Assembly (NCBI GenBank): GCA_029339195.1
Contig: JAPTJF010000038.1
Location: 62,001-126,000, forward strand
Direction: 5' to 3'
Source: Micractinium sp. NFX-FRZ
Taxonomy: Eukaryota; Chlorophyta; Trebouxiophyceae; Chlorellales; Chlorellaceae
DNA: 64,000 bases
Under the pieces are notes generated by a model. It ran no database searches, was not told the origin of the DNA, and saw nothing but the letters and a program-made list of their open reading frames with translations. A program made the position numbers and the translations under genes. Position 1 is the first letter of the stretch. Each line of letters opens with the position of its first letter. This document shows, one piece after another, positions 8,482 to 20,099 of the stretch.

Positions 8482-11046
8482 TCACTTGGCAGCGGGCAGC
8501 TGGACCTGCTTGGCGGCATCAGCGGCGGCCGCCGCCTGCTTGCCCACGGCAGAGGAAGCCTGCCCCACCGCTGAGGAGGCCTGCCCCACGACATCCGACA
8601 TGGCGCCTGCAGCCCCCTTGGACGCCTCCCCCAGCTGCGCCGCCGCCTGCTGCACCGCCGACAGCGAGCCGGCGCCCGCCTTCTGCGCCGCCGCGCTCAG
8701 CGAGGCCAGCTGCTCGCTGAGCGCTGAGCCCGAGGTGCCCACCGATTTGAGCAGCTGGTCAGCATACCCCTGGTACTCCTTGAGGTTCAGGGGCGGCAGG
8801 TGCAGCTCCGGGAAGGCGGCCTGGAGGGAGACGTAGATGCCCAGGCACATGGGCACCAGCAGGGGGAGGAGGAAGAGGGTGACGATGCCGGCAGAGCTGC
8901 TGCTGGGGGCGGGCTCGCCAGAGGCAAAGGCAGCCGTCCCGGGGCGGTCGGTGCTGGAGGCCTTGAACAGCCAGCCGCTCTCGACCTGCTGCGCGTCCGC
9001 GGGGCGTGAAGAGGCGGGGCTGGCGGCGGCGGGGCTGCTGCACGGCCAGGGGGGCGGGCACAGGCGGGGCGAGGTGGGGGTCAGTGTGGGGCAGCGTTGA
9101 GGCGGCATGCGGTGGTTGGCGGGGAGGGTGCACGGCTCGGAGCACCCAACGCGTTGGGGCAGTGCAGGCCCAAAGCACGGCAGCAGCACAGCACAGCCCT
9201 CATGGCAGCCAGCCGCGCCCCAACGCCGCACAAGGCGTCGCCCAGACCCCACCCCACCCCGACTCACCGCGCCGCGACCGGCTTGGGCGGCTGCGCTGCT
9301 GGCGGCTTGGCGGGGGCCGCTGCTGCCGCTTTAGGTGGGGGAGGGGAGGGTGAGCGGTCCATCTTGATGTCCAGCTTGGTCTCCATGTCCTGCTGCAGGC
9401 TGTCCAGCTTGGCTGCCAGCTCATCCTTGCGCCTGTCCAGGTCAGCAACCCGCTGAGCCGCAGCGTCCACAGCAGCCTGCGGGTGGGCGTGCAACACACG
9501 AGGGGGGAAGAGGGGAGGCGGGGTAGGAAGAGGGGCAGGCGGCGGCAGACAGGCGGGCCGATGGCGGAGATGCAGGGGTAGGGCAGGGGGTGGCGCAGCG
9601 GGGAGCTGAGCGGGCGCTGACGCAGCCCGGTGCTGCTACCGGCCGCGCATCAGGCGCTGTGGCTGGCCCCTGACGGCCGCGCCCGACGCGTCACACGCTA
9701 TGCTAAAGCGGCGGTGCTGCCTGAAGCGGCCGGGGGTCTGGCATGCGGGTTGCTGCTGCCAGGCCGGGTCGAAGCCAAGAAGCGGCAGGTCGCTACGCGG
9801 CAGGTCGCTACAGCGCGCACAGTGCGTGCGTGTGCACCCCCAGGGCGGCAGCACTAACCTGGAGCTGCTCTGCCTCGGCAGCAACCTCCGGCTGCTGCTC
9901 CGCCGCCTTGACTGCCTGGGCTGCCAGCTGGGCTGCCTTGGACGCGCCGTTGAGCCCCGCGCCCGCCGCTGCTGCGGCGCTGCCGTTGCGGCCCGCGGCG
10001 CTGCCCGCCCGTGCGGCCGCGGAACTGACCTGGAGTGCCGCGGGCGCCACTTGTGCATCGCCCGCCACCGCCGTGGCGCTGGTGTCTCCAAAGCGGCAGG
10101 TGGCGCTGACGGGGATGCCCGCCGGCTGCTGCGCCACGCTAATGCTCCTGTTGTCTCCCTCCTCCCAGTAGCTGCCGCCGTCGGCCTTTGTGATGACCAG
10201 CTTGAAGTCGTAGCTGCCAGCTGGCAGGTCCAGCTGGCAGGACCAGTTGTCGCCCTCCTGCCACGTCAGCCCCGCCCCCGCCTCCAGGCTCCAGTCGCCC
10301 ATCTGGGGGCAGCCGCCCACCAGCTTCATGCCCTCGCCAAACGCCAGGCGGCACTCGGGCACGACAATGCTGACGGGGATCGTGCCAGTGGCGGTGCTGG
10401 CAGAAGCCTGCGCCCGCACCACGACGGCAGCTCGGCGCGAGACCTGCCGACAACGTTGGGAGGTGAGTGGGCAGGTGGAATCATGGGTCGGTGGGCAGGG
10501 TGGACAGGCAGGCAGGCAGGCAGGCAGGCGGATCGTGCCGCACGGCAAGCAAAGCACTCGGCTAGGCAGAATGGGTGCTGTTGGGGCCGATGGGGGCGCA
10601 GTGGGCCACATATATTGCACGCAGGGCATTCAATCCGCATCATCTGTGGATGACAAGAGGGCAACATCAGGAGGAGCGGCCCAGGCAGCACCCCTGGAGG
10701 CCTGGCAGCACGCCGAGCAGGGTTCGAGGGCAAGTGCCGCCCACACCCTCTCCACGCCCGGGCAGCTGCGGCAGCAGCAGGGCCGTCGCACCCTGCTGGC
10801 AGCGGCGTCCTTCCTGGCGACCCGTCCAATGCATAGCTGTGGGATGCGGCGGGGCAGACCTGCAGAGGGGCAGCGGCAGAGGAAGGCTACCACTGTGGGT
10901 ACTCTGGCCGGGGCCCTGCATCGACGGCAGCGGACCCCACAGCCCAATGCGCGTTCCTTACCTCTGTTCGGGGCGACCCTTCTGCTGATCCCAGCTCCCA
11001 GCTGCAGCCCAGAGGACGCACAAGACGCCGAGGCAGCCATGGCCAT
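8482..11046 (-). CDS. Plastid-targeted CBM20 starch-binding protein with coiled coil and membrane anchor
   Basis: Four phase-consistent exons (10962-11046, 9859-10430, 9268-9476, 8482-9037) give 473 aa. Residues 1 to about 40 are a chloroplast-type transit peptide (MAMAASASCASSG...RRVAP) ending in VVVRAQA, a typical cleavage context. About 47-150 is a CBM20 domain: PVSIVVPECRLAFGEGMKLV, GCPQMGDWSLEAG, WQEGDNWSCQLDLPAG, SYDFKLVI and SYWEEGDNRSISV, with the aromatic starch-contact positions present. An Ala/Gln/Glu-rich coiled coil follows (for example RVADLDRRKDELAAKLDSL), then a Pro/Ala linker and one hydrophobic span (GIVTLFLLPLLVPMCLGIYV). The tail is an Ala/Ser/Gln-rich amphipathic repeat (VGQASSAVGQASSAVG). 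CBM20 proteins bind starch granules. A role in tethering starch to a plastid or pyrenoid membrane is inference. Exon 2 uses acceptor CGCCGAG, chosen because it alone keeps phase. Confidence 0.85.
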
Positions 11047-11779
11047 GGGTGCGTCAGTCCTAACGTCTTTCGCGCCTTGCAGGGTGCGACCGAGCCACTG
11101 GTGTTCACCAGCGCGGACAGCGCGTGATCGGTGCTTGATCGAGGCTCTGCGCTGCAGACTAGGCCGCCCACTTTCCAGCCGCGCCGTCCGATGCGATGGC
11201 GGCAGCTGGCGGCAGCTCGATCCCTAAGTTCCCTTAGCTACTTGCCTGCCTTGAAAGGCCCACAAGAACGTTGCTCATCATGCATATCTACAGGAAGGTT
11301 GCGGGTACGCGGCAATGGGTTTTTGCCAGCACGCAACTGGGGGGTTGAGGCAATCGGAAACCGACGAGCGACGGGTGGGGGCCGGTGTGTGTGGCAGGGC
11401 CTATGCCGCGAACGTATAAACAAAAATCGGCTCGTGACACGGCCCCTCGCTGTCCTGGAACGCGCTAGTACATGTCAAGATCTATTCAGCAGCGATGCGT
11501 TGGCGGCAAGAATTGAGAACTCACTCTCCTGGAGCAGGGGCTGGGCAGGTGAAGGGGTGGGTGACAGTTTGGGAGGCGCTGAAAGGGCTGGGAAGGCCAT
11601 GTCATCGTAATAACACTGCCAATCAGGGGTTGTAATACCTCCACGCAGGCCATGAAATGGGGTGGCGCCCTGCCGCTCTGCCCGCTCGCACGTCACCGCC
11701 CCAGCATGCACAGCATTGTATGCCGTTTGCACGCCCTGTGCCTCGTTTGCTCCTTTAGCTACCTCCGTGAGTAAAGTAG
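11047..11779. other. Shared 5' region between divergent CBM20 and PIF1 genes
   Basis: The two genes are transcribed away from each other, so this 733-bp stretch should hold both promoters and 5' UTRs. I see no clear TATA box or other firm element and no supported exon. Confidence 0.6.
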
Positions 11780-14700
11780 ATGGAACCGCAGCTCAATGAG
11801 GAGCAACAGGCCGCCAAGTGAGTGCACAGGGCTGGGCTGTCGCGCCTCCGCGCTTCTGTAGACAGCTGGAGGGCTGCCGCCAGAAACAGTTTCGCTGCAA
11901 TCCAGGCGCCGTGTGCTCTTACGGAGCAGGATGCGAGGCGCGCTGCCCTCCACTGCCGCCCTCCACCGTCCTCCACTGCCGCCACCGCCAGCGCTCCTTT
12001 GGCCACCTCCCCTGCTGCTGCCTGTGCACGCAGCAATGTTGCCCCCACTACTGCTTTCGCAAGCTGTCGTCAACTGAGTTTCTTGAATTTGAATATGATT
12101 GCAGTGTTCCTGCCACTGCTGCCGCTGCTGCTACAACCAGCGCTTTGCTGCTTTCACGGTTTGTGTGGTGCTGGTTCGGCCAACCCCACCGCTGTAGCCC
12201 CCGCCGCTGCCGCTTGCGCGCAGGCAGCTGGCGCTGCAAGGGCGGAACCTCTTCCTCACAGGCTGCGGCGGCAGCGGCAAGAGTTTCTGGATACGTCACA
12301 TGGTGGAGCTGTGGGAGAGGGAGGGCAAAGAGGTGGGTGGGCCTGTGGTGTTGTCGGGCGCCATGTAGGCAGGCGGGGGGGCCCGAAGGCAGGCCTGCCA
12401 GTCACGTCCCATGCACTCCGCTGGTGAGCAGACTGCAGCCGCTGGGTCGAGGTGACCCAGGCACGTAGCACCCGGCACGGCGAGCAGACACCCAATGCAC
12501 TGCCCCCTCTTTGCATGCACCAACCCACGAACCCTATTTGCCTGCCTGCCTGCCTGCCTGCAGGTGGCCCTGGCAGCCCTCACCGGATGTGCCGCCGAGC
12601 TGCTGGGCGGCGCCACACTCCACTCCGTGCTCAAGCTGGGTGCAGTGACCAAGGTGCTGCTCCCCCCGGCAGCAGGCTGGCTTCAGACACACTGCCGTGC
12701 CAAGGAATGAGCGGTGTTCCTTTCTTGAAGGAGCAGCCAGCGCACCCAGCCTGCGCTTTGCCGAGTACACGGCCGAATGCACGGCGCACGCAGAACCTGC
12801 CTGCGTGCCTGGCCCCCCTGCCCCCCTGCCCGTGCAGGTGGGCAACATTGTGGGCGGGAAGAGCGGGAGGAAGCGGGTTGAGAAGCTGGGTGCGCTGGAT
12901 GTGCTGATCGTGGACGAGGTGAGGGCTGGGAGGGTGAGGGTGGGGGTGGGGCAGAGCATGGATCTAACAGGCTCCACTCGTCACCGGGGTGAGGCCCTTG
13001 GCCGATAGTGGGCCAATGGAAACAACAGCCGCTGGGGGTTGTGGTAACGTGCGACCCATGCGCCACGCAGCAGCCCGCCCCTAGCAGCGACGCCTCAATG
13101 CACGCCTCCCAGCCGCCCCCTGGTCCTGCTTCTGCTGCTGCTGCCACGTCGCACCGACCCCTGCTGTGCATGCTGCCGTTGACTGTTGCTGTGCTGTGCT
13201 GTGCTGTGCTGTGCAGGTGTCCATGCTGAGCGGCGAGATGCTGCAGTTCATTGTGGAGCAAATCACCGGGGCCCGCCGCGCCTACTTCCAGGACCGCCTG
13301 GCCCGGCACGGGCAGCAGCCAGTGGCGGCAGTGGGTGGCGCAGCTCCAGGCCCGGCTGCGGCGGGGGAGCTTGGCGGTGGAGGCGGCGGCGGCTGGGAGG
13401 CGGGGCTGGAGGGGCGGTTGCAGTGGCCGCTGTGTGGCCTGCAGCTGGTGCTGGTGGGCGACTTTTTGCAGCTGCCCCCGGTGGGCCTGGGGGAGGCGGA
13501 ACAGCAGCAGGCGGTGGAGCGGGCGGTGGAGAACCTGGACGAAAAGATGCTCAAGTGAGCGAGTGGAGACGGGGCGGGGTGTGGATGGGGTTTGTGTGCC
13601 TGCCGTAGCTTGGCAGGTACATGTGAGTGGGGTGCGAGCGCGAGTGCCAGTGTGGAGGCAGGCGTGATGCTGGGGGTGCGGTGGTGGCTGAGCGACGTGC
13701 CATCCCCCGCAGGGATGGCCAGCTGACGGGGCGCCAGATACGCAACGCCGCGGCGGTGTGCAACCGTGGCTGGGCCTTCCAGACGGACGCCTGGCGCCAG
13801 CTGGACATGCACGTGGCGCTGTTCAAGCAGGTGCAGTGCAATAGTATTGAGGAAGGGCATGCAGCAGCTATTCAAAGCCAGCCAAACAATGCCATGACGC
13901 TACTTGAGCGGGCAGGCTGGGGGGTGCCTGCTGGCTGTTGCAGGGCTTCAAGTGCTAGTTTTCCGGGCTCAGGAGGGCTAATTGTGGGCTCAGGAGGGCC
14001 TCACCAGTCAGTGCCCCATGCTGCCGCCCGGCATGCAGCCGCTTGCACCGCCCGAACCTCCGTGCCATCCTGCGCTCACGCTACAGTCCGCTGCTGCCGC
14101 ACATTGCTCCCGCCTCACAGCACCTGTGCATGCTGCCACTCCCCCCACTGTGCATCCTATCCTCGGCCAACTGGCATGCCTTGCTGCCCGCTGGTGCGTG
14201 CCTGGCCGCAGGTGCACCGCCAGAGCGATCTGCACTTCATCTCGATCCTGAACGCCATCCGCGACGGCAGTGCGGAGGAGGAACAGCTGCACACGCTGTG
14301 GCGGCTGTGCAGGTGCGGGAGTAGCCCGCAGGGGCCAAGGCGGGTCACAATGCGCGGGCACTGTTTGAGCAGCTGTGGGCAGCTGGGGGGAGTTCCTGGA
14401 CTTCTTATGCTGTGCCTATTTGTGGGCTCTGCTGGTGCCTGTGTCCACCCCATTATGTCCCTCCCCACCTCCTGCGGAGCACCGCCCCGTGCCGCTGCCT
14501 GGTGCTTGCAGCCGGCCGCTAGCCCAGGACGATGGCGTGATACCCACCCACCTGTTCTGCCGCAACGTGGACGCGGGGCAGCGCAATGCTCAGGAGCTGG
14601 CCAGGCTGCCCTCCCCACAGCACGCATTCCCTGCAGGTGGGGCAAAGCAGTGGGGGGCCGGCAGGGCGGCACTGCCAGGCAGCACCACTGTTGGGGGCGG

Positions 14701-17700
14701 GGCTGAGGGCTGGCGCCAGTGCTGCCGGGCACACCCCTTGCTTGCCATTGCATGGCACGGCGCCACAAGTTTAACAGCACTGGCTTGTTTGCCCACCTTG
14801 ACCATGCAGCGCACCGCGTGCTGCCAAAGCGCCGGCGAGGCGAGGCGGAGGGCTGCCCGGCGGTGGCGGCGCGCGAGCGCAAGCTCCGCTCCCTGGTGCC
14901 CGAGGTGGGCGACTGGCTCTGCCTGCCTAGCTCGTGTGTGGGGTGGCGAGAGGGCCTAATGGCGAGGGCTGTCACATTCTGCCCTCCGCTCTCAGACTGG
15001 TTGACTTGCAGCTGTCATGTCAGCTGTGTGGCTCTCCCCCTGATGCCGCCCTCCCCCGCTCAGCACGCTGCTGGCACATGACTAGCGGATGTTGAGCCCT
15101 GCGTGGCGGCCCTCCCCCACCTGCCTGCCTGCCTGCTGCTGGTGGCGCCCGCAGGTGTTGAGGAAGGACCGCAAAGTGAAGGACCCCATTTACCTCAAAG
15201 CGGGGGCGCAAGTCATGTGCACGGTGAGTGGCGGGGCAGCATGACGTTTTGATGTGTACTACAGGTGGGGAAGCAGCAGCGCCTGGGCACTGTTAAGGCT
15301 GACAGCAGGTGGGGCCTAGTGCAAGTGCTGCCTCTGCCGCCTGCCTCTGCCTGCCAGCACCTGCCAGTCTCGCGTCCCGCCCACGTGATCCCACCCTGCG
15401 CCTGCTGCAGGCAAACCTGGGGTGCGGCCTCGTCAACGGCTCCCGGGGCGTGGTGGTCGGCTTTGTGGAGGCCAGGTGAGCGGGCAGCTCAACGTTGGGC
15501 ATATGGAGGGTGCGCTGCACATGTGTTTGTCCCCGGCCCTGCTTCAACCCACGTAACTTCCCCTTGTGCATGCACCGCCTGATGCTGCTCCTCTACCCGC
15601 CCTGCTTGTTCATGATGGTGGTGTGCAGGGCGCAGCTGCAGCAGCTGCAGCAGGTGCTGGCCAGCCTACAGGCGCAGTTGCACAGGGGCAGCCGGCCCTC
15701 ATCGGCAGCGGCATCAAGAGCAGCAGCGGTGGTGGCAACCTTTGTGCAAGCAGCATCAGCAGCAGCGAAGAGCAGCGGGGCCAAAGGGTTTGCAAGCGGC
15801 GGCGCATCTGCTGCCGAGGCAGCCGGGGATGCAGCAGAGGAGGCGGCGGCAGCAGCAGGAGAAGAGAGGGCAGAGGCGGGGGTGTCAGGAGACGACGAGG
15901 CCATACCAGTGACCCAGCCAGCCGGCAGCGCAGCTGCCTCTGAGCCACAGGCGGAAGCAGCAGCAGCAGGAGCACACGAGCGCGGTGGCACGGAAGGTGA
16001 GCCTGCAGCCAAGCGGCAGCGCCTGGCAGCGGAGGCAACACAGGTCATGTCGCCGGTCAAGCCGGCGGCGTCCCAACAAGGGCCGGCGGCAGCGGCAGCA
16101 GCAGCAGCAGCAGCGGGAGCGCCTGCTGCGGAACGCCCCTCTGGGTTCATGCTTGCCAGCGAGAGGCTGGTGCAGGAGGAGGCAGCTGAGGTTGAGCAGC
16201 GCCGTAGCGGGGCCCAGCAGCCGCCCCAGCATGCTCCCCAGTCCGGCGGTGCCAGCGCCGGCGGCGGGCGGCGATACAGCGGGGCGGCAGGGCCACGAGC
16301 GGCACCGCTTCCTAGCTGGGATGGGGCAGCCGACGCCTGGCCCTATGGTGACCGGCCGCTGGAGGTGCAGGTGGGCTGCCCGCCTGCATGTGCATCTGCA
16401 GGTATCCGGGAGTATCTGCATGTGCCTCCCTCTTTTCAGCTTGTGGCTTGTGGCCCTGCTGGTCTGTCCCCCGGCCAGCCTGGCGGTCCTTCTGCTGCTG
16501 CGCTCTCGCCTGTGCAGTTTGCCTGCCAGCAGACTTGGCAACACACCTGCCAACTCAGGCTCCTCCCCGCCTGAGCGGTCCGGGATTCTGATGGCCAGTC
16601 CACTCTCATGTACGCAAGTACACACCACACAGCCCCTGCCGGCCCCCCGCATGAGTTGCCCCTGCAGGTGTTGATAGCGGAGCGGGAGATACGAGCGCTC
16701 ACAGAGTACCTCAAGCAGCAGGAGGAGCTGCAGGCGGGGCCAGGGCAGGATGTGCAGCAGCAGCAGGGACAGGAGTCGTGGCATGTGCAGCTGCCGGGGC
16801 ATGCGCAGCAGCCAGGGCAGCCAGGGCAGGCGCAGGCGCCGCTGGTGCTGCCGGTGGTGCGGTGGGCCAACAAGGCGCTTGCTCAGCCGATGGTAATGCG
16901 GCCCTGGAGCTTTGAGCACAAGGCAAGCAAACGGTGTTGTGAACCACGCGGTGGGAAGGGTTGGGTTGAGGGGCAGCAGGTGCTGTGCAGCTACCTTTGG
17001 CCGAGGCGCAAACAGTGTTGCCAGGCAGCATAGCGGCAGCAAACCCCAAGCAGCAGCCAGTGCACGCTGCCCGCACGCGTCATGTCCAGGTAGCGCCCGT
17101 TTAAACGGCTGTGCTGTGCATGCTGTGCTGTGCCATGCCGTGCAGGTGCTGGGCAAGGGGTCCATCTTCCGCATCCAGCTGCCCCTCATGCTGGCCTGGG
17201 CAATCACGATACAGTGAGCCGGGACGAAAAGCGTGGACCGCATGGGCCAGACTCTTGTGCAGCCGGCGGGCTGCTGAGGTGCACCAGTCTGCTCTAGGCG
17301 CCGACTGGCTGTTGCCTGGGTGATGTACTGGGCCGTCTGTGAAGCCCTGCTAGGTACCTGCCTGTCGCTGTGCCCCCTCCCTCTGGCCCAGCCTCGGCAG
17401 CATGCCTGATGCGATTCCTGTGCATGCATCCGCGGCGCCCCACCCACCCCTGTGCCTGCAGCAAGAGCCAGGGCATGACGCTGGACCGCGTGATTGCGGA
17501 CCTGGGGGGAGCCTTTGCTCCCGGGCAGGGCTATGTGGCACTCAGGTGCGCCGCTGCGCTGGGCTAGGCCAGCAGCGGCAGCTGCGGAAGGCTGGCGCGG
17601 AGGGAGTGAGGGAGGCGGAAGGAAGCAAGAGAGGGAGCTGCCTGCTCGGAGGGTCATGGTGCGCGTGCTTCCTTGCCTCTTGGCTGCGGTACATTACGTT

Positions 17701-19414
17701 GCTAACTGTTCTCTTTCTGTGCTTGCCGCCGCTGTGCAGCCGCGCCAGCAGCCTGGAGGGCCTGCAGATCATCGGAGGGCACAACCCTCTGCGCCACATG
17801 CCGCCTCCCGACCCTGTGGCGGTAGCCTTCTATGCATCCAAGTGAGGCTAGCTAACCATAGACTACTATGCTGACTATCAGTACTGTCCAGTTAGCTGGC
17901 CAGGCAGGCTGTTTGTCATGACGTGTACTGGATCTGGCCCAGAAGGGCGGCCCGCCGGATCCTGCCGCCTGCTATGTGCCCGCCCGCCTCCCACCTTGCC
18001 ATTCTTGGTGCGTCCCTCCCTCCCACCCCTCTCTGCCTGCAGCGAGGAGCGGCAGGCGGTCGTGGGCGACGGCGAGCGGGGCCCCTTCCCCCTGCCCTCG
18101 GACTTCCCCGGGCATGCCCAGGCCTACCACCGTTGCATGCTGCGGGGGCGGGACGCTGTGGTGCACCTTGCAGATGTGCCGGCCCTGCAGGCACGGCAGT
18201 CGCAGCAGCAGCAGCAGCAGCGGCAGCAGCACCAGCACCGGCCTTGTGCAGCAACCACTGGACATGGCAGAGCGGCGCTGGGCCAGGGGGTGCACTCTCC
18301 CATGCAGTGGCAGCTGCAACGCTCGCAGCAGCAGCAGCAACAGTGGCAGCAGCAGCAGCAGCAGCAGCGCCATCTCTCTGCCCCAGCTGCCACGCCTCCA
18401 GCGCAGTTAGCAGCACCCGGCGAGGGAGGTGCCAACTCCAACCGCCTCTTGACGACAGGCGCACGCAGCAGCAGCGGCACCTGCTCAGCAGCGGTACGGC
18501 TGCACCCACAGCCTGATCAACCGCAGCAGCAACCACACCAGGCGCCGCTGGCCATGCTGCTGGCGCCACCTGTCAGCGGCCCGGTGCTGGTGCACTGGCC
18601 GCCCGGAAGCCGGCTGATCCAGGTGCACAGCGCGCTGGAAGGCCAGCTGTCGTCGGCGGTGGCGGAGGACAGGTGAGCAAGGGCACGTGGGGTCTTGCTG
18701 TGCACCCGCTCGAGTTGCCAGCATGGCGTTGGCAGCATGAATGGCTTTGTGCTGCCAGGCATTGGCTGTGCATCAGAATCCCGGCAGCAGTGGCCGTGCA
18801 ACACTGTGCTTGCCGCCCACACTCCTCACTGCTGTTTGGTCGCCGTGCCCCTCGCCCCGGCACCACCACACGCTCATGTGCCGCCCATTGCGGTCCCACC
18901 CTCTCACAGGGATGCGCTGCGTGGTTGCGCCACCCTGGGCGCCCTCATCTCTCAACTGTGCGCCGCCCTGCGCCTCAACGAGGCCTTGGATGTGAGCCCC
19001 ACCCCACCCCACTGTGATTGTGTCACCTTACCCTGCTGCTGTTCTGTTCTGCAAGCATGACCCCACTGGCCCCACCCCACCCCGCTCTGATTCTGTTCTG
19101 CATGCATGGACCATCCTGCCGACGGCCGGGCACAATGCCACCTCAGATGGAACGGGAGCTGCCTGCCCGAGAGTGCAGTGGCGCATGCCACCAGCCGCTA
19201 CGCCTGCTGCTGCTGTGGCCGTACACCGCTGAGGGGGGCGTTCGCCTCCTGGCGCACCCCACCTGCCGCGCCCTTTTGCACCGCCCCGTACTGCTCGCAG
19301 GTGGAGCTGTGGATGGTGGACCCAGCGGGAGGGTGCGTGCTGGTGGGCGCCAGCCTGCCGCCCAGTGCGGTGCTAGATGTGGCAGCGGGGCTGGTGCTGC
19401 ATGTTCGGCTGTGA
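11780..19414 (+). CDS. PIF1: PIF1-family 5'-3' DNA helicase
   Basis: Nineteen exons join in phase to 1098 aa. They are 11780-11817, 12224-12332, 12564-12644, 12838-12918, 13217-13554, 13713-13830, 14212-14312, 14512-14636, 14810-14904, 15155-15223, 15411-15475, 15629-16370, 16668-16922, 17146-17213, 17462-17545, 17740-17841, 18043-18672, 18910-18991 and 19301-19414. The protein starts MEPQLNEEQQAAKQLALQ, then has Walker A (TGCGGSGKS), GCAAELLGGATLHS, Walker B (LIVDEVSML), the motif III-like VGDFLQLPPV, a KQVHRQSD stretch, and near the C-terminal core ITIHKSQGMTLDRV and YVALSRA. These are diagnostic PIF1/RecD2-type motifs. Exon 12 inserts about 247 aa of Ala/Gln-rich sequence. After the core come poly-Gln tracts and a C-terminal segment (about 930-1098) that looks like a beta-grasp/ubiquitin-like fold. 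The intron after 16922 begins with GCAAGC. The role in nuclear, mitochondrial or plastid genome maintenance cannot be told; no clear transit peptide is seen. Confidence 0.92.
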
Positions 19415-20099
19415 GGGCTGAACAGCAGCGCTGCACAGGGCGGCGTCCCATGCGGCATCCTCTGCAGCCCGGCTGGTCGCTGCCTGCACTATTGTGTGCT
19501 GTGCTGCTGTGCCCACTCCGTGACTCGCCACGTACTGTCTGCAGCAATTCTTGCAAAGCGTGACAAGTTGCATAGGTTCACCAGATAGAGAGCCTTTGCT
19601 GGGCAGCAGTGCCGCAATGGTGCGCCGCCAATCGCCCGCTGCCTGCCGCCAGTCCGCGGCTGGTGCCAGCACTCTGCGCCCCGCCCGTTGCAGGTGGACC
19701 GCTCCGTGCTTCAAACGCCAAGCGGGCGGGCCGACAGTTCCCAAGGCGCCCAGGAGAGGAGAGGCCCACCGACTAAGTGCGAGGTTGGTTTCGGGCTGCC
19801 ACCGGGCTCGGCAAGGAAAATATGTTATCTCAGAGACGATCGATGCAGCGATAGGCAGGAAACGGCTCTGTAAGCGCACGGGCCATAAAAGAAAGGTGAC
19901 ACGGGAGGATGATGCCGGCATGCATTGCGCCTGGCACCCGCCATCGGCTCATCGGTGCGCACCTGCTCACAGTTCTACGTGCCGAGAACAGCCTCACGCG
20001 CGCATCGTAACTATCTTAGCCCCCACGCCACTTTGCTGTGCTGCTCGCAGCGTCGGCTGCCGCGCAGCCAGGCTGAACACGCACCGAAGCAGCGGCACA
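19415..20099. other. Intergenic region: PIF1 3' flank and LRR gene promoter
   Basis: It contains a TGTAA at 19869-19873, a possible PIF1 poly(A) signal. I see no supported exon. The rest should be the upstream region of the leucine-rich-repeat gene. Confidence 0.5.
19869..19873 (+). terminator. TGTAA polyadenylation signal, PIF1 gene
   Basis: TGTAA lies 455 nt past the PIF1 stop. It fits the algal signal, but the distance is long for a 3' UTR, so this is tentative. Confidence 0.4.

Noticed and set aside
10431..10443. Acceptor GGCAG before GTCTCG for CBM20 exon 2
   Set aside because: Joined to the first exon it shifts the frame out of the CBM20 reading. The acceptor CGCCGAG 13 nt further on keeps frame and gives a proper transit-peptide cleavage context.
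15885..17657. 590-codon open frame on the minus strand
   Set aside because: It lies antisense to PIF1 exons and introns. Its apparent openness comes from high GC and CAG/CTG repeats; no family motif is seen.
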